Assembly (NCBI GenBank): GCA_034667465.1
Contig: JAXDJV010000014.1
Location: forward strand, 259,404-323,403
Direction: 5' to 3'
Source: JAOBAU01 sp034667465
GTDB lineage: Bacteria > Acidobacteriota > Thermoanaerobaculia > Gp7-AA8
DNA: 64,000 bases
Below, piece after piece: positions 28,551-37,598 of this stretch; position 1 is the first letter of the stretch, and the number at the start of each line of letters is the position of its first letter. Under the pieces are notes generated by a model. That model saw only the letters and a program-made list of their open reading frames with translations. It had not been told where the DNA came from and made no database searches. The position numbers were made by a program, and so were the translations under genes.

Positions 28551-30794
28551 ATGACGAAACGAGTCATGCTGTTCCTGCTGCTTCCTGTGCTTGCTCTGCC
28601 CGTTTTTGCCGCGAATGAGAAGGGCGGTCCGGTGCTCACCGCCGTGCGCGCGTCCGGTCCGATCGCCATCGACGGGAAGCTCGACGAAGCGGCATGGCAG
28701 CACGCCACGCGCGTCGATCAGTGGTGGGAAACGAACCCCGGCGACAACGTCGCGCCGAAGGTGAAGACGACCGCGTACCTCGCGTATGACGACCACTTTC
28801 TCTACGCCGCCTTCGACATGGAAGATCCGAATCCGACGAAGATCCGGACGCCGTTCGCCGATCACGACGGCATCAGCGGCAACGCCGACGACTTCGCGGG
28901 CATCATCGTCGACGCGCGCAACGACGGCATCACGGCGACGGAGTTTTTCGTCACGCCGCGCGGCACGCAGTTCGACGCCGTGAGCGACGACGCATCCGGC
29001 AACGAAGACGCGTCGCCCGACTTCTACTGGGACTCGTCGGCGCGCATCACGCCGACCGGCTGGGTCCTCGAGATGCGCATCCCGTTCTCTTCCTTCCGCT
29101 ACACGAAGAAGGAGCCGCAGGAATGGGGCATCATCTTCTACCGCAACTATCCGCGCGAGCGGCGCTATCAGATCTTCTCGCATCAGTTGCCGCGCGGCAC
29201 GAACTGCTTCGTCTGCGACTTCAACAAGGTCGTCGGCTTCACCGGGCTTCCGTACGGCCAGCACGTCGTTGCGGCGCCGTTCATCACCGCCGGCACCGAA
29301 GGCTCGACACGCGACGGCCTCGGAACGCCGCTCAGTTATCCGCCGGCGACGGCTGACGGCGGTCTCGATGTGAAGTGGTCGCCGAACGCCGACATGGCGG
29401 TCGACGCGACGATCAATCCCGACTTCTCGCAGATCGAATCCGACACCGCGGCGATCTCGGCAAACGAACGCTTCGCGATCTTCTTCTCCGAAAAGCGGCC
29501 GTTCTTTCTCGAAGGGATCGAGCTCTTCTCGACGCCGCTGCAGGCGGTTTACACACGCACGATCACCGCGCCGCGCTGGGGCATGCGCAGCACCGGCAAG
29601 TTCGGCAACAACGCCTACACGCTGCTCATCGCGCAGGATCGTGGCGGCGGTTCCGTCATCCTGCCGTCGGCGCTCGGCTCCGATTTCGGCGACCAGGATT
29701 TCTCATCGACGGTCGCCATCGGCCGGCTGCGCCACAATCTCGGCAGCCAGTCGTTCGTCAGCTTCCTCGGCACGACGCGCGAGACGGAAGGCGGCGCGCA
29801 CAACCGCGTGCTCGGTCCCGATTTTCAGTGGCGCATCGGCAAGCATGGAACGCTCACCGGCCAGCTGCTCGTCAGCGACACGCGCACGCCGGATCGTCCC
29901 GATCTCGCCACGGAGTGGAACGGCCAGAAGCTGACGTCGTACGCCGGCGATCTCTGGTACCAGTTCTCGAATCCGAAATTCGACTTCTTCACGGAGATGA
30001 AAGACATCGGCGACGACTTCCGCGCCGACAACGGTTTCATTCCGCAGGTCGGCTATCGGATGAACTACGCCGAGGCGGGGCGAACGTGGCGGCCGAAAGG
30101 ATTCTTCAGCCGCATTCGCGGATTCGCGATGGGCGAGTACGACTCGACGCAGGACGACAAGATGCTCTATCGCCTTGAGTCGTTCGGCATCGGCGGCGAC
30201 GGCAAGTATCGTTCGTCGTTCCGCTTCCGCTACGCATACGAAAGCGTCCGTGTCGAGGATCGGATCTTTCAGCGCCACCAACTGCTCTACAACGTGAGCG
30301 CTGCCATCAATCGCATCGTGCCGTCGGTCGGCCTCGCCGGTTACGTCGGACAGAACGTCGACTTCGACAACGTCCGCCTCGGGCGCGGCGCCGAGATCGG
30401 CTTAACCGCGACCGTTCGTCCGACCGATCATCTCGACATTCGTCTGAGCGATACCGTCCGCTGGCTGAACGTCGACGCGGCGGCGAAGAACGATCGGCTC
30501 TTCACCGCGCAGGTCGAGCGCATCCGCGCGCAGTACATGTTCAACAACAACATGTTCCTCCGCGCCATCGTGCAGAACCAGCGAACGAACAGCGATCGCA
30601 ATCTCTACACGTACGAGCTCGACCAGCACAGGGGCTCATTCGCCAGCCAGCTGCTCTTCGCTTACAAGCTGAACTGGCAGACCGTCATGTTCCTCGGCGT
30701 CGGCGATCTGCGCGAAGTGGTCGGAGAGAGCGGCGATCTGGAGCCGTCGGCGCGCCAGGTGTTTTTGAAATTGAGTTACGCTTTCCAGCGGTGA
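28551..30794 (+). CDS. DUF5916 protein with CBM9-like N-terminal domain
   Basis: 747 residues from the ATG at 28551, with a CACGGAG ribosome site; an upstream in-frame ATG at 28506 would bury the signal peptide. Residues 1-20 are a signal peptide. About 30-210 is a CBM9-like sugar-binding sandwich (IDGKLDEAAWQHATRVDQW, DDHFLYAAFDMEDPNP, WVLEMRIPFSSFRY). From about 215 the DUF5916 part follows, with predicted beta-barrel strands to a terminal Phe-rich end (RQVFLKLSYAFQR), as in outer membrane proteins. The partner gene downstream overlaps by 4 nt. Such proteins are thought to act in oligosaccharide uptake; no enzyme activity is shown. Confidence 0.88.
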   Translation: MTKRVMLFLLLPVLALPVFAANEKGGPVLTAVRASGPIAIDGKLDEAAWQHATRVDQWWETNPGDNVAPKVKTTAYLAYDDHFLYAAFDMEDPNPTKIRTPFADHDGISGNADDFAGIIVDARNDGITATEFFVTPRGTQFDAVSDDASGNEDASPDFYWDSSARITPTGWVLEMRIPFSSFRYTKKEPQEWGIIFYRNYPRERRYQIFSHQLPRGTNCFVCDFNKVVGFTGLPYGQHVVAAPFITAGTEGSTRDGLGTPLSYPPATADGGLDVKWSPNADMAVDATINPDFSQIESDTAAISANERFAIFFSEKRPFFLEGIELFSTPLQAVYTRTITAPRWGMRSTGKFGNNAYTLLIAQDRGGGSVILPSALGSDFGDQDFSSTVAIGRLRHNLGSQSFVSFLGTTRETEGGAHNRVLGPDFQWRIGKHGTLTGQLLVSDTRTPDRPDLATEWNGQKLTSYAGDLWYQFSNPKFDFFTEMKDIGDDFRADNGFIPQVGYRMNYAEAGRTWRPKGFFSRIRGFAMGEYDSTQDDKMLYRLESFGIGGDGKYRSSFRFRYAYESVRVEDRIFQRHQLLYNVSAAINRIVPSVGLAGYVGQNVDFDNVRLGRGAEIGLTATVRPTDHLDIRLSDTVRWLNVDAAAKNDRLFTAQVERIRAQYMFNNNMFLRAIVQNQRTNSDRNLYTYELDQHRGSFASQLLFAYKLNWQTVMFLGVGDLREVVGESGDLEPSARQVFLKLSYAFQR

Positions 30795-31393
30795 GCCGGC
30801 ACGGCCGGCAGCGTATGTGGCGGAGCCTTCACGTGGATTCCGATTCTGCCGGCCTCGCTGGAAGTGTCGTCAATGTGTTGACTGTGCCGGGTCTGTGGAA
30901 CTCCGGCCCGCAGCACTGGCAGACGTTTTGGGAGCAGAAGCACGGCTGGCGCCGCGTGCAGCAGCGCGACTTCGATCATCCCGATCGCGATGAGTGGGTG
31001 GCGACGCTCGATCGCGCCATTCGCGAATGCGCGACGCCTCCGGTGCTGGCCGCTCATTCGCTCGGATGCGCGCTCGTCGCCGAATGGTCGGCGTCGACCG
31101 GCGGACGCGGAATCGCCGGCGCATTTCTCGTCGCGCCGAGCGATGTCGAAGCGCCCGACTATCCGATCGAAGGCCGCAGCTTCGCGCGGATGGCGCTCAG
31201 CTCACTCCCGTTTCCGAGCATGCTCGTCGCCAGCACGAATGATGAATACGTGAGCGTCGCCCGCGCGAAGGAGTTCGCCGACGCGTGGGGAAGCCAGCTC
31301 GTGTTCATCGGCGACGCCGGACATATCAATGGTGCGTCGGGACACGGACCGTGGCCGGAAGGTGAAGCGATGCTCCTGTCATTCCGAGCGTAG
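30791..31393 (+). CDS. RBBP9/YdeN-type alpha/beta hydrolase
   Basis: 200 residues if the GTG at 30791 (GTGA overlap with the preceding stop) is used. The recognisable domain begins at VVNVLTVPGLWNSGPQHWQTFWE, so the true start may be further in. The catalytic triad is Ser in AHSLGCALVA, Asp in STNDEYVSV and His in GDAGHING, typical of the RBBP9/YdeN serine hydrolases. The natural substrate is unknown. The stop codon TAG and the last residues (LLSFRA) come from the REP element that starts at 31378. Confidence 0.85.
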   Translation: MSRHGRQRMWRSLHVDSDSAGLAGSVVNVLTVPGLWNSGPQHWQTFWEQKHGWRRVQQRDFDHPDRDEWVATLDRAIRECATPPVLAAHSLGCALVAEWSASTGGRGIAGAFLVAPSDVEAPDYPIEGRSFARMALSSLPFPSMLVASTNDEYVSVARAKEFADAWGSQLVFIGDAGHINGASGHGPWPEGEAMLLSFRA

Positions 31394-31467
31394 CGAGGAA
31401 TCCGGGCGGGTGGTGCGGCAGGGGCGCGCCCCGCCCGCCCGGATCCTTCGCTGACGCTCAGGATGAC
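31378..31467. repeat. REP-like palindrome (mixed-arm copy)
   Basis: The left arm is GTCATTCCGAGCGTAGCGAG and the right arm is the CGCTGACGCTCAGGATGAC variant. It fills the gap between two convergent genes and supplies the stop codon of the hydrolase at 30791-31393. The arms are from two sub-types. Confidence 0.85.
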
Positions 31468-31468
31468 A

Positions 31469-33169
31469 TCACGCGAACAGCAGCGCGCGCACGCGCCGGG
31501 CGTCTTCACTCAACACGCGATCCTTCGTAACCGGCGGCACCGTGTTTCGAATTTCGAGATAGAGCGGACGCAGCGCCGGGGCGATTCCCGCGGCAACGTC
31601 CGTCGTCACGACCGCTTCGAATTCACGCGACTGCGTTTCCGCTTCATCCACTGTCATGACATGGCGCGGCGCGAGCGGATCGCACTTCATCCCGATGCGC
31701 CAGTCGAGCGCCTGCGCGGAAACGAGCAGCTCCAGCGCCAGTACCGACTGCGTGTTGCCGACGATCGTTCGCATCTTGCGCGCGGCGTGCGTCGACATCG
31801 ACACATGATCTTCGACGTTGGCGCCGGTCGGAATCGAATCGACCGACGCGGGATGCGCGAGCACTTTGTTCTCCGACACGATCGACGCCGCTGTGTACTG
31901 CGCGATCATCAGTCCCGAGTGGACGCCTGGTTTCGTCGTGAGATTCGACGGCAGCCGGCGATTCATATTGCCGTCGAGCATCAGCGCCGTGCGACGCTCC
32001 GAAATGTTCGCAAGCTCCGCGACGGCGATCGCCAGAAAGTCGGATGCAAGCGCGATCGGCTGTCCGTGAAAGTTGCCGGCTGAATACGCGACGCGCTTCT
32101 CATCGGGATGCCGGTTCGCGCGGAACTCGACGTCGAACGGATTGCCGCCGTCGGGAAAGAAGAGCGGATTGTCGGTCGCGGCGTTGATCTCGCGTTCGGC
32201 GATCTCACGCGCGTAACGGATAGCGTCACGACTCGCGCCGTGAACCTGCGGCGCGCAGCGGAGCGAATACGAATCCTGCACGGCGCCGGCCCGTTCGACG
32301 AGCGTCGAGCCGGTGAGCAGCTCGCGCATCCGCGCGGCGCTTTGAATCTGTCCGAGCTGACCGCGCGCGTCGTGCACTTTCGCATCGAGTGCGCGCGTGC
32401 AGCCGCACATCGCTTCGAGCGCCATCGCAGCGGCGGCATCGGCAACGCCGGCCAATCTCTCCGCGTCGTAGACGCCGAGGGCGAGCATGGCCGTGGAGAA
32501 ATTCGCGCCGTTGACGAGTGCGAGACCTTCCTTGAATCGCGGCAGCAACTCTTCGGCGGTGAAGCCGAGGACCGCGGGAAGTTCTTTCGCATCGCGCAGC
32601 GTCGGATCGGAAGTCGTGTAGAAACGACCTTCACCGAGCAGCACGACGAAGAGGTGCGAGAGCGGACAGAGATCGCCGCTCGCGCCGACCGAACCGCGCA
32701 GCGGCACGAGCGGAATCACGCCGCGATTGAGCATCGCCTGGACGACGTCGACGAGCTTGCGGCGAACGCCGGAGTGTCCTTTGAGAAACGCATTCAGTCG
32801 CGTCGCCAGCGCGGCGCGCACGACTTCTGCGCTGAAGTAGTTCGAGAGATCGTCGGGATTGGTGTTCTCGCCGATGCCGACCGAATGACTGAGCAGCAGA
32901 TTGCGCTGGAGCTGCTCGAGGTCGTCCGGCGCGATCGGCTGATCTTTGAATTCGCCGAAGCCGGTTGTGACGCCGTACTCGCGTGCTCCCGACTCGCCCG
33001 CTTCGTACGCGCGGCGATAGTTGTCGACGATCTGCGCGATCAGCTCCTCGCCGCGCGCGACGATCGCTTCCGTCGACGGATGGCGCTCAACGAAGATCGA
33101 AGGATCGCGCGCGATGGCGACGAGCTGTTCGATCGTCAGCGAAGAACCGTCGAGCGTGATCGTCGTCAT
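31469..33169 (-). CDS. hutH: Histidine ammonia-lyase
   Basis: 566 residues. The ATG at 33169 overlaps the 3' end of hisS by 4 nt. The MIO-forming Ala-Ser-Gly is at 163-165 (GSVGASGDL). The catalytic Tyr is at 65 (EYGVTTGFG) and the selectivity pair Ser94-His95 (LLLSHSVGIG) fits histidine, not phenylalanine or tyrosine, lyases. The C-terminal ELLVSAQALDW keeps the Glu typical of HutH. It removes ammonia from histidine to give urocanate. At 566 residues it is about 55 longer than usual HutH, mainly in loops. No hutU, hutI or hutG lies nearby. Confidence 0.88.
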   Translation of the reverse strand: MTTITLDGSSLTIEQLVAIARDPSIFVERHPSTEAIVARGEELIAQIVDNYRRAYEAGESGAREYGVTTGFGEFKDQPIAPDDLEQLQRNLLLSHSVGIGENTNPDDLSNYFSAEVVRAALATRLNAFLKGHSGVRRKLVDVVQAMLNRGVIPLVPLRGSVGASGDLCPLSHLFVVLLGEGRFYTTSDPTLRDAKELPAVLGFTAEELLPRFKEGLALVNGANFSTAMLALGVYDAERLAGVADAAAAMALEAMCGCTRALDAKVHDARGQLGQIQSAARMRELLTGSTLVERAGAVQDSYSLRCAPQVHGASRDAIRYAREIAEREINAATDNPLFFPDGGNPFDVEFRANRHPDEKRVAYSAGNFHGQPIALASDFLAIAVAELANISERRTALMLDGNMNRRLPSNLTTKPGVHSGLMIAQYTAASIVSENKVLAHPASVDSIPTGANVEDHVSMSTHAARKMRTIVGNTQSVLALELLVSAQALDWRIGMKCDPLAPRHVMTVDEAETQSREFEAVVTTDVAAGIAPALRPLYLEIRNTVPPVTKDRVLSEDARRVRALLFA

Positions 33170-34590
33170 ACGATTCCGACCAGCATCTTCCTGATCGTCT
33201 CGATCAGTTCCGCGCGCGGCGTGGTGACCTGACCCGGACGCGCAGCCAGCCACTCGCTGCGATCGTTCAGCTTGTCCGCTTTCGCGCGGCCGACGGCCAT
33301 GTCTTTGATGGTGACGACGCCCTGCTGTTTCTCGTTCGATCCGTACAGAATCGCGAGAGGAATCTCGTATTGGTCGGCGTATTTGAGCTGCGCGCCCATC
33401 CGCTTCGCGGTGCCGATGTAGAGCTCCGTCGGAATGCCGGCGCGACGCAATTCCCACGTCAGCTGCAGGTAATCGTCGATGAGCGCGGCGTCCATGTTGA
33501 CGACCAGAACCTGTGCAGTCGCTTTGCGTTTCGGGAGCGCGCCGAGGAAGTCGAGTGCGGCGAGGAGCCGATCGACACCCATCGACGCGCCGACGGCCGG
33601 AATCGACTCGCCGAGGAAACGCATGACCAGATCGTCGTAACGTCCGCCGCCGAAGACGGAGCCGAACTGCGGCGCGTCGAGCAGGATCGCTTCGAATACC
33701 GGTCCGGTGTAGTAGGCGAGCCCGCGCGCGATCGAGAGATCGATGGCGACGCGATCATCGTTGTAGCCGAGCGCGTAGAGATGATTCGAGATGCTGGCGA
33801 CGACGTCGATCTTTTCCTCGGCGGTCGCGATTCCGGCGAAGAGCACGCGAAGCTGTGCGAGCACTTCGTTGCGATTGACCGGCTTGATGGCGAGGAAGCG
33901 CTCGATGCGCTCGACCTGCGTCGCTTCGAGTCCGACGCCGCGGATCGTGTCCCCGGATTCGTCTTTGTAGCCGCCCATCAGCTCGAGGCGAACTTTCTCG
34001 ATGCCGACTTTGTCGAGCTTGTCGAGGACGCGGAAAACGTCGACACCCTGCTCGGCGCCGATGCCGGCGTATTCGAGGAGGAGGTTGAGCATCGCCCGCG
34101 ACGAGAAGCGAACGAGGTAGCGGCCGACGTTCAGCGCCGAAAGCGTGTCGCACATTCCGGCGATGATCTCGGTGTCGGCGACTTCCGATTCGACGCCGAC
34201 GGAGTCGAGGTCGAACTGCGTGAACTCGCGGTAGCGACCCTTGTCCGGCTTGTCAAATCTCCACACCGGCGAGACCTGATAACGGCGAAACGGACGCGGC
34301 AGCTCTTTGTACTGCGCGACGACGCGCGCCAGTGGGACGGTCAGATCGAAGCGGAGTCCTAGCGCTTCTTTCTCCGGCGTCGAAACGCGGTAGATCGACT
34401 GTTGCGCTTCTTCTCCGGCGCTGCCGGAAAGGACGTCGAGATATTCGACGGCCGGCGTACTGAGCGGTACGAATCCGTACAGTTCATAGACGCCGCGAAT
34501 GGTGTCGATCATCGCCTGGCGGGCGAGCATCTGATCGGGAAGTAAATCTCTGAGGCCGCGGGAGACACGAGGCTCGACGGTAGTCATCAT
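33166..34590 (-). CDS. hisS: Histidyl-tRNA synthetase
   Basis: 474 residues from the ATG at 34590; the next codon is also ATG, and longer versions would run through the tRNA gene. Class II motifs are visible: motif 1 near GLRDLLPDQMLARQAMIDTI, motif 2 PFRRYQVSPVWRFDKPDKGRYREF, the HisA-type GLAYYTGPVFEAI and motif 3 FGGGRYDDLV. A C-terminal anticodon-binding domain follows (about 385-474). It charges tRNA-His and lies directly downstream of the tRNA-His gene and upstream of hutH. I see no Shine-Dalgarno sequence at the start. Confidence 0.95.
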   Translation of the reverse strand: MMTTVEPRVSRGLRDLLPDQMLARQAMIDTIRGVYELYGFVPLSTPAVEYLDVLSGSAGEEAQQSIYRVSTPEKEALGLRFDLTVPLARVVAQYKELPRPFRRYQVSPVWRFDKPDKGRYREFTQFDLDSVGVESEVADTEIIAGMCDTLSALNVGRYLVRFSSRAMLNLLLEYAGIGAEQGVDVFRVLDKLDKVGIEKVRLELMGGYKDESGDTIRGVGLEATQVERIERFLAIKPVNRNEVLAQLRVLFAGIATAEEKIDVVASISNHLYALGYNDDRVAIDLSIARGLAYYTGPVFEAILLDAPQFGSVFGGGRYDDLVMRFLGESIPAVGASMGVDRLLAALDFLGALPKRKATAQVLVVNMDAALIDDYLQLTWELRRAGIPTELYIGTAKRMGAQLKYADQYEIPLAILYGSNEKQQGVVTIKDMAVGRAKADKLNDRSEWLAARPGQVTTPRAELIETIRKMLVGIV

Positions 34591-34613
34591 TTGGAGGTGC
34601 TGCGAAGAGGGGA

Positions 34614-34690
34614 TGGTACCAGGGGCGGGGGTCGAACCCGCGACCTCCAGATCCACAATCTGGCGCTCTAACCAACTGAGCTACCCCGGC
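34614..34690 (-). tRNA. tRNA-His (anticodon GTG), CCA encoded
   Basis: A full cloverleaf. The acceptor stem is GCCGGGG with CCCTGGT (one G-U wobble inside and a G1-U72 pair). The D arm is GCTC-GAGC and the anticodon stem is CCAGA-TCTGG with loop TTGTGGA. The variable region is AGGTC, the T arm is GCGGG-CCCGC, and A73 is followed by CCA. Position -1 in the gene is T, not G, and position 73 is A, not C. The usual bacterial His identity pair G-1:C73 is therefore missing. Confidence 0.95.
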
Positions 34691-34755
34691 ACAGGGCGCG
34701 AATGATACTCGGCGCCGGGGAGAACGCGCAAGAATGGGAGTCCATTTCTCACGTC

Positions 34756-35490
34756 ATGCGATCGATCGATTCCAAACTCTTCGTCACTCAGGCCGAACTG
34801 CAGCGCGTCGGCGATTATCGCGATGAGATCGCGTCGTTGCGGAAGGTCGAGGAGATCGAGTTTCGCACGCCGGTCACGTACCTGATCGGTGAGAACGGCT
34901 CGGGCAAATCGACGCTCATCGAAGCGATCGCGATCGCAGCCGGTTTCAACGCGGAAGGCGGCTCGAAGAACTTTCAGTTCGAGACGGTTCGCAACTGGGA
35001 TCCGGATGCCGATCCGCCGCCGCAGCTCGTTCGTCTTTCGCGCAGTCCGCGCTATCCGTCCGATGGTTACTTTCTGCGCGCCGAGAGTTTCTTCAACGTC
35101 GCAACCGAGATCGATCGTCTCGGAGTCACGCGCGGTTACGGCGGACAGTCGCTGCACGCGCAGTCGCACGGCGAGTCATTTCTCTCGCTGCTCCTCAATC
35201 GTTTCCTCGGCGATGGGCTGTACATCCTCGACGAGCCCGAGGCTGCGTTGTCGCCGTCGCGGCAACTGTCGCTGTTGGCGCGGATGCACGATCTCGTCGC
35301 GCGCCGCGGCTCGCAGTTCATCATCGCCACGCATTCGCCGATCGTGATGGCGTATCCGGGCGCGACGATCTATCAGCTCGATGACGATGGATTGCATGCG
35401 GTCGCGTACGAGGAGACCGAGCATTACCAGGTGACGCGCGATTTTCTGAATCAGCGCGAGCGGATGTTGAAAGTGCTCATGGAACCGTGA
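34756..35490 (+). CDS. AAA family ATPase (SMC/ABC-like, small)
   Basis: 244 residues from the ATG at 34756; an earlier in-frame ATG at 34702 adds 18 residues with no domain. Motifs are Walker A IGENGSGKST, an LLNRFLGDGLYILDEPEAALSP segment giving Walker B and the D-loop, and the switch THSPIVMAYPGA. It is the stand-alone form of the ABC-like ATPase found in many bacteria next to varied genes; its substrate is unknown. The signature-like SHGESFLSLL precedes Walker B. It overlaps the convergent EgtD-like gene by 14 nt. Confidence 0.85.
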   Translation: MRSIDSKLFVTQAELQRVGDYRDEIASLRKVEEIEFRTPVTYLIGENGSGKSTLIEAIAIAAGFNAEGGSKNFQFETVRNWDPDADPPPQLVRLSRSPRYPSDGYFLRAESFFNVATEIDRLGVTRGYGGQSLHAQSHGESFLSLLLNRFLGDGLYILDEPEAALSPSRQLSLLARMHDLVARRGSQFIIATHSPIVMAYPGATIYQLDDDGLHAVAYEETEHYQVTRDFLNQRERMLKVLMEP

Positions 35491-36412
35491 GCAGCAGATC
35501 GGCGAACCAGCCGCGCGAGTCTTTCCAGATTTTCGTCACGTCGAAACCGCCGCGCGCGGCGAGCGAGCGGAGCGCCGCTTCGTCGTATTTGTGCGAGTTC
35601 TCGGTGTGGATCGTTTCGCCTTCTGCGAAATCGACGTCGAGATCGAGCGCGTCGATGTGGACGCGCTGCGCCGCGAGACTGACGAGATGCATTTCGATGC
35701 GGCCGAGTTGTTCGTCGTAAATCGCGCGATGGGCGAACTGTGAGAGGTCGAAGTTTGCGCCGAGCTCGCGATTGATGCGCGCGAGGACGTTTTTGTTGAA
35801 GGCGGCGGTGACGCCGAGCGGATCGTCGTAGGCGGGGATGAGGACGTCGAGCGGTTTGCGGAGATCGGCGCCGAGGAAGAGTGCGTCGCCGCTGCGAAGC
35901 GCGCCACGGACGTTTGTCAGCAGCGATGCTGCTTCATCGGGATCGAGATTGCCGATCGTCGAGCCCAAGAATAGAACAACAGTGCGATCGGCGCTGCTGA
36001 CGAGCGCTTCGCGCGGATCGTGAAAATCTCCAACCAGCGGCGTGACGCGCAGCCGCTCATACGTATTCGTCAGCTCGCGCGCGCTCAGCTCGAGGATGTG
36101 CGGGTCGATATCGAGCGGCGCGTATTCGAGCTCCGGCTGCCGTTCGAGCAGCGCTTCGATGAGGATCCGCGTCTTTCTTCCGCTGCCGGCGCCGAGCTCC
36201 ACGAGACGAACCGGCGGCTGGAAGGCTTCCGCAATCTCCGCCGCATGCGCGTTGAGGATCTCTGTTTCGGCGCGCGTGACGTAATACTCCGGCAGCTCGC
36301 AGATGGCGGTGAACAGCGCCGACCCGAGGGCGTCGTAGAAGTATTGAGGCAGCAGGAACCTGCGCTCGGCGGTAAGCCCATGGCGCACGTCGTCGGCAAA
36401 GTCGTTCGGCAT
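35477..36412 (-). CDS. egtD: EgtD-like L-histidine N-alpha-methyltransferase
   Basis: 311 residues of the DUF2260/EgtD family. Typical features are DDVRHGLTAERRFLLPQYFYD with GSALFTAICELPEYYVTRAE near the start, and the SAM-binding RLVELGAGSGRKTRILIEAL (about 68-87) and LFLGSTIGNLDPDEA. Also present are the substrate-side Tyr/Asn/Glu-containing NKNVLARINRELGANFDL and HTENSHKYD. EgtD trimethylates histidine to hercynine, the first step of ergothioneine synthesis. The partner EgtB is not in the window. Family members with other substrates exist, so the function is likely but not proven. Confidence 0.8.
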   Translation of the reverse strand: MPNDFADDVRHGLTAERRFLLPQYFYDALGSALFTAICELPEYYVTRAETEILNAHAAEIAEAFQPPVRLVELGAGSGRKTRILIEALLERQPELEYAPLDIDPHILELSARELTNTYERLRVTPLVGDFHDPREALVSSADRTVVLFLGSTIGNLDPDEAASLLTNVRGALRSGDALFLGADLRKPLDVLIPAYDDPLGVTAAFNKNVLARINRELGANFDLSQFAHRAIYDEQLGRIEMHLVSLAAQRVHIDALDLDVDFAEGETIHTENSHKYDEAALRSLAARGGFDVTKIWKDSRGWFADLLLTVP

Positions 36413-36448
36413 CGGGGGGCGATTCTATCCGTTTGCTACGATGCCTCA

Positions 36449-37519
36449 ATGCGTCGACTCGGTCCGCGCGGCATTGCAGCACTGCTCGTGTTCGTCGTCT
36501 CGACGTTCGCCGGAATCTACTTCGCGACGCAGCTCGTCATCGCTTATCCGGCGGCGATCCGCCGGCCGCTCGGCGACGCGCTCTCGATCAACCTCACGTA
36601 TTACTGGCTGTGGGGTTTGTCGGTGCCGCTCGTCATCTGGATGGCGAAGCGCTTCCGTTTCGAGCGCGGCCGCTGGCTCCCGAGCCTCGGCGTTCACGCG
36701 CTCTGGAGCGTCGTGCTCACGCTCGTACAGATCGGCATCGCCGAATGGTTTCTGCAGACGTTCACTGGCGCGCGGCCGGAACACAAGTCGCTGCGCGACG
36801 CGTTCCTCGACAACTTCCATTCATCGCTGCCGACGTACTGGATCATCCTCTTCGGTTACTACGCGTTCGATTACTACGTGAAGTACCGCGACCGCGAGCT
36901 GCAGGCGTCGCAGCTGGAGACGCGGCTGTCGCAGGCGCAGCTGCAGGCGCTGAAGATGCAGCTCAATCCGCACTTTCTCTTCAACACGCTGAACACGATC
37001 TCGTCGCTGATGTACACCGATGCCGAGGCCGCTGACGCGATGATGTCGCGGCTGTCGGAGCTGCTGCGATTGACGCTGGAGAAAGACGCGACGCAGGAAG
37101 TGACGCTGAAAGAGGAGATGGAGCTGCTCGATCGCTATCTCGCCATCGAGCGGATTCGCTTCGAAGAGCGTCTCGACGTGCGCGTCGACGTCGATCCGTC
37201 AGTCCTCGGCGCGCGCGTGCCGAATTTCTCGCTGCAGCCGCTCGTCGAGAATGCCATTCGACACGGCATCGCTCCGCGGCCGGAAGGCGGACGTCTCGAT
37301 CTCTCCGTGGTACGCGACAACGGCACGCTGCGCATTCGCCTGCACGACGACGGCCCCGGACTGCAGCCGTCCGGCGCTGCACGTCGCGAAGGAATCGGCG
37401 TCGCGAACACCCGCGCGCGGCTCGCGCAACTCTACGGCGCGAATCATCGCTTCACGATGACGAACGCCGCGGAAGGGGGGCTGCTGGTGGAGATGGAGAT
37501 TCCGTATTCGGAAGGATGA
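36449..37519 (+). CDS. LytS-type sensor histidine kinase
   Basis: 356 residues from the ATG at 36449. The N-terminus has about four membrane helices (LLVFVVSTFAGIYFATQLVI, INLTYYWLWGLSVPLVIWM, LWSVVLTLVQIGIAEWFL, WIILFGYYAFDYY). A coiled linker (ASQLETRLSQAQLQALKM) and the His_kinase motif LNPHFLFNTLNTISSLM follow. The GHKL ATPase has VENAIRHGI and LHDDGPG motifs. It is the kinase of a LytS/LytTR pair. The stop TGA lies inside the GGATGAA repeat that separates it from the regulator gene. Confidence 0.92.
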   Translation: MRRLGPRGIAALLVFVVSTFAGIYFATQLVIAYPAAIRRPLGDALSINLTYYWLWGLSVPLVIWMAKRFRFERGRWLPSLGVHALWSVVLTLVQIGIAEWFLQTFTGARPEHKSLRDAFLDNFHSSLPTYWIILFGYYAFDYYVKYRDRELQASQLETRLSQAQLQALKMQLNPHFLFNTLNTISSLMYTDAEAADAMMSRLSELLRLTLEKDATQEVTLKEEMELLDRYLAIERIRFEERLDVRVDVDPSVLGARVPNFSLQPLVENAIRHGIAPRPEGGRLDLSVVRDNGTLRIRLHDDGPGLQPSGAARREGIGVANTRARLAQLYGANHRFTMTNAAEGGLLVEMEIPYSEG

Positions 37520-37598
37520 AGGATGAAGGCTGAAGGATGAATATGCGCCGGGAACTTGAACGATTTCTTCATCCTTCATCCTTCATCCCTCATCCTTC
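37511..37598. repeat. Hairpin of GGATGAA heptamers
   Basis: The left arm (37511-37541) is four head-to-tail copies of a GGATGAA-like unit. The right arm (37568-37598) is the inverse (TTCATCC units) with two mismatches over 31 nt. The loop is about 26 nt. The left arm supplies the kinase stop codon and the right arm ends directly at the ATG of the response regulator, which lacks a Shine-Dalgarno sequence. Confidence 0.85.

Noticed and set aside
34614..34656. Extension of hisS into the tRNA-His gene
   Set aside because: The longer frame would code through the tRNA; the ATG at 34590 aligns with the HisRS N-terminus.
37511..37598. Short repeats considered as a CRISPR array
   Set aside because: Units are 7 nt with no unique spacers and form an inverted pair; no cas genes are present.
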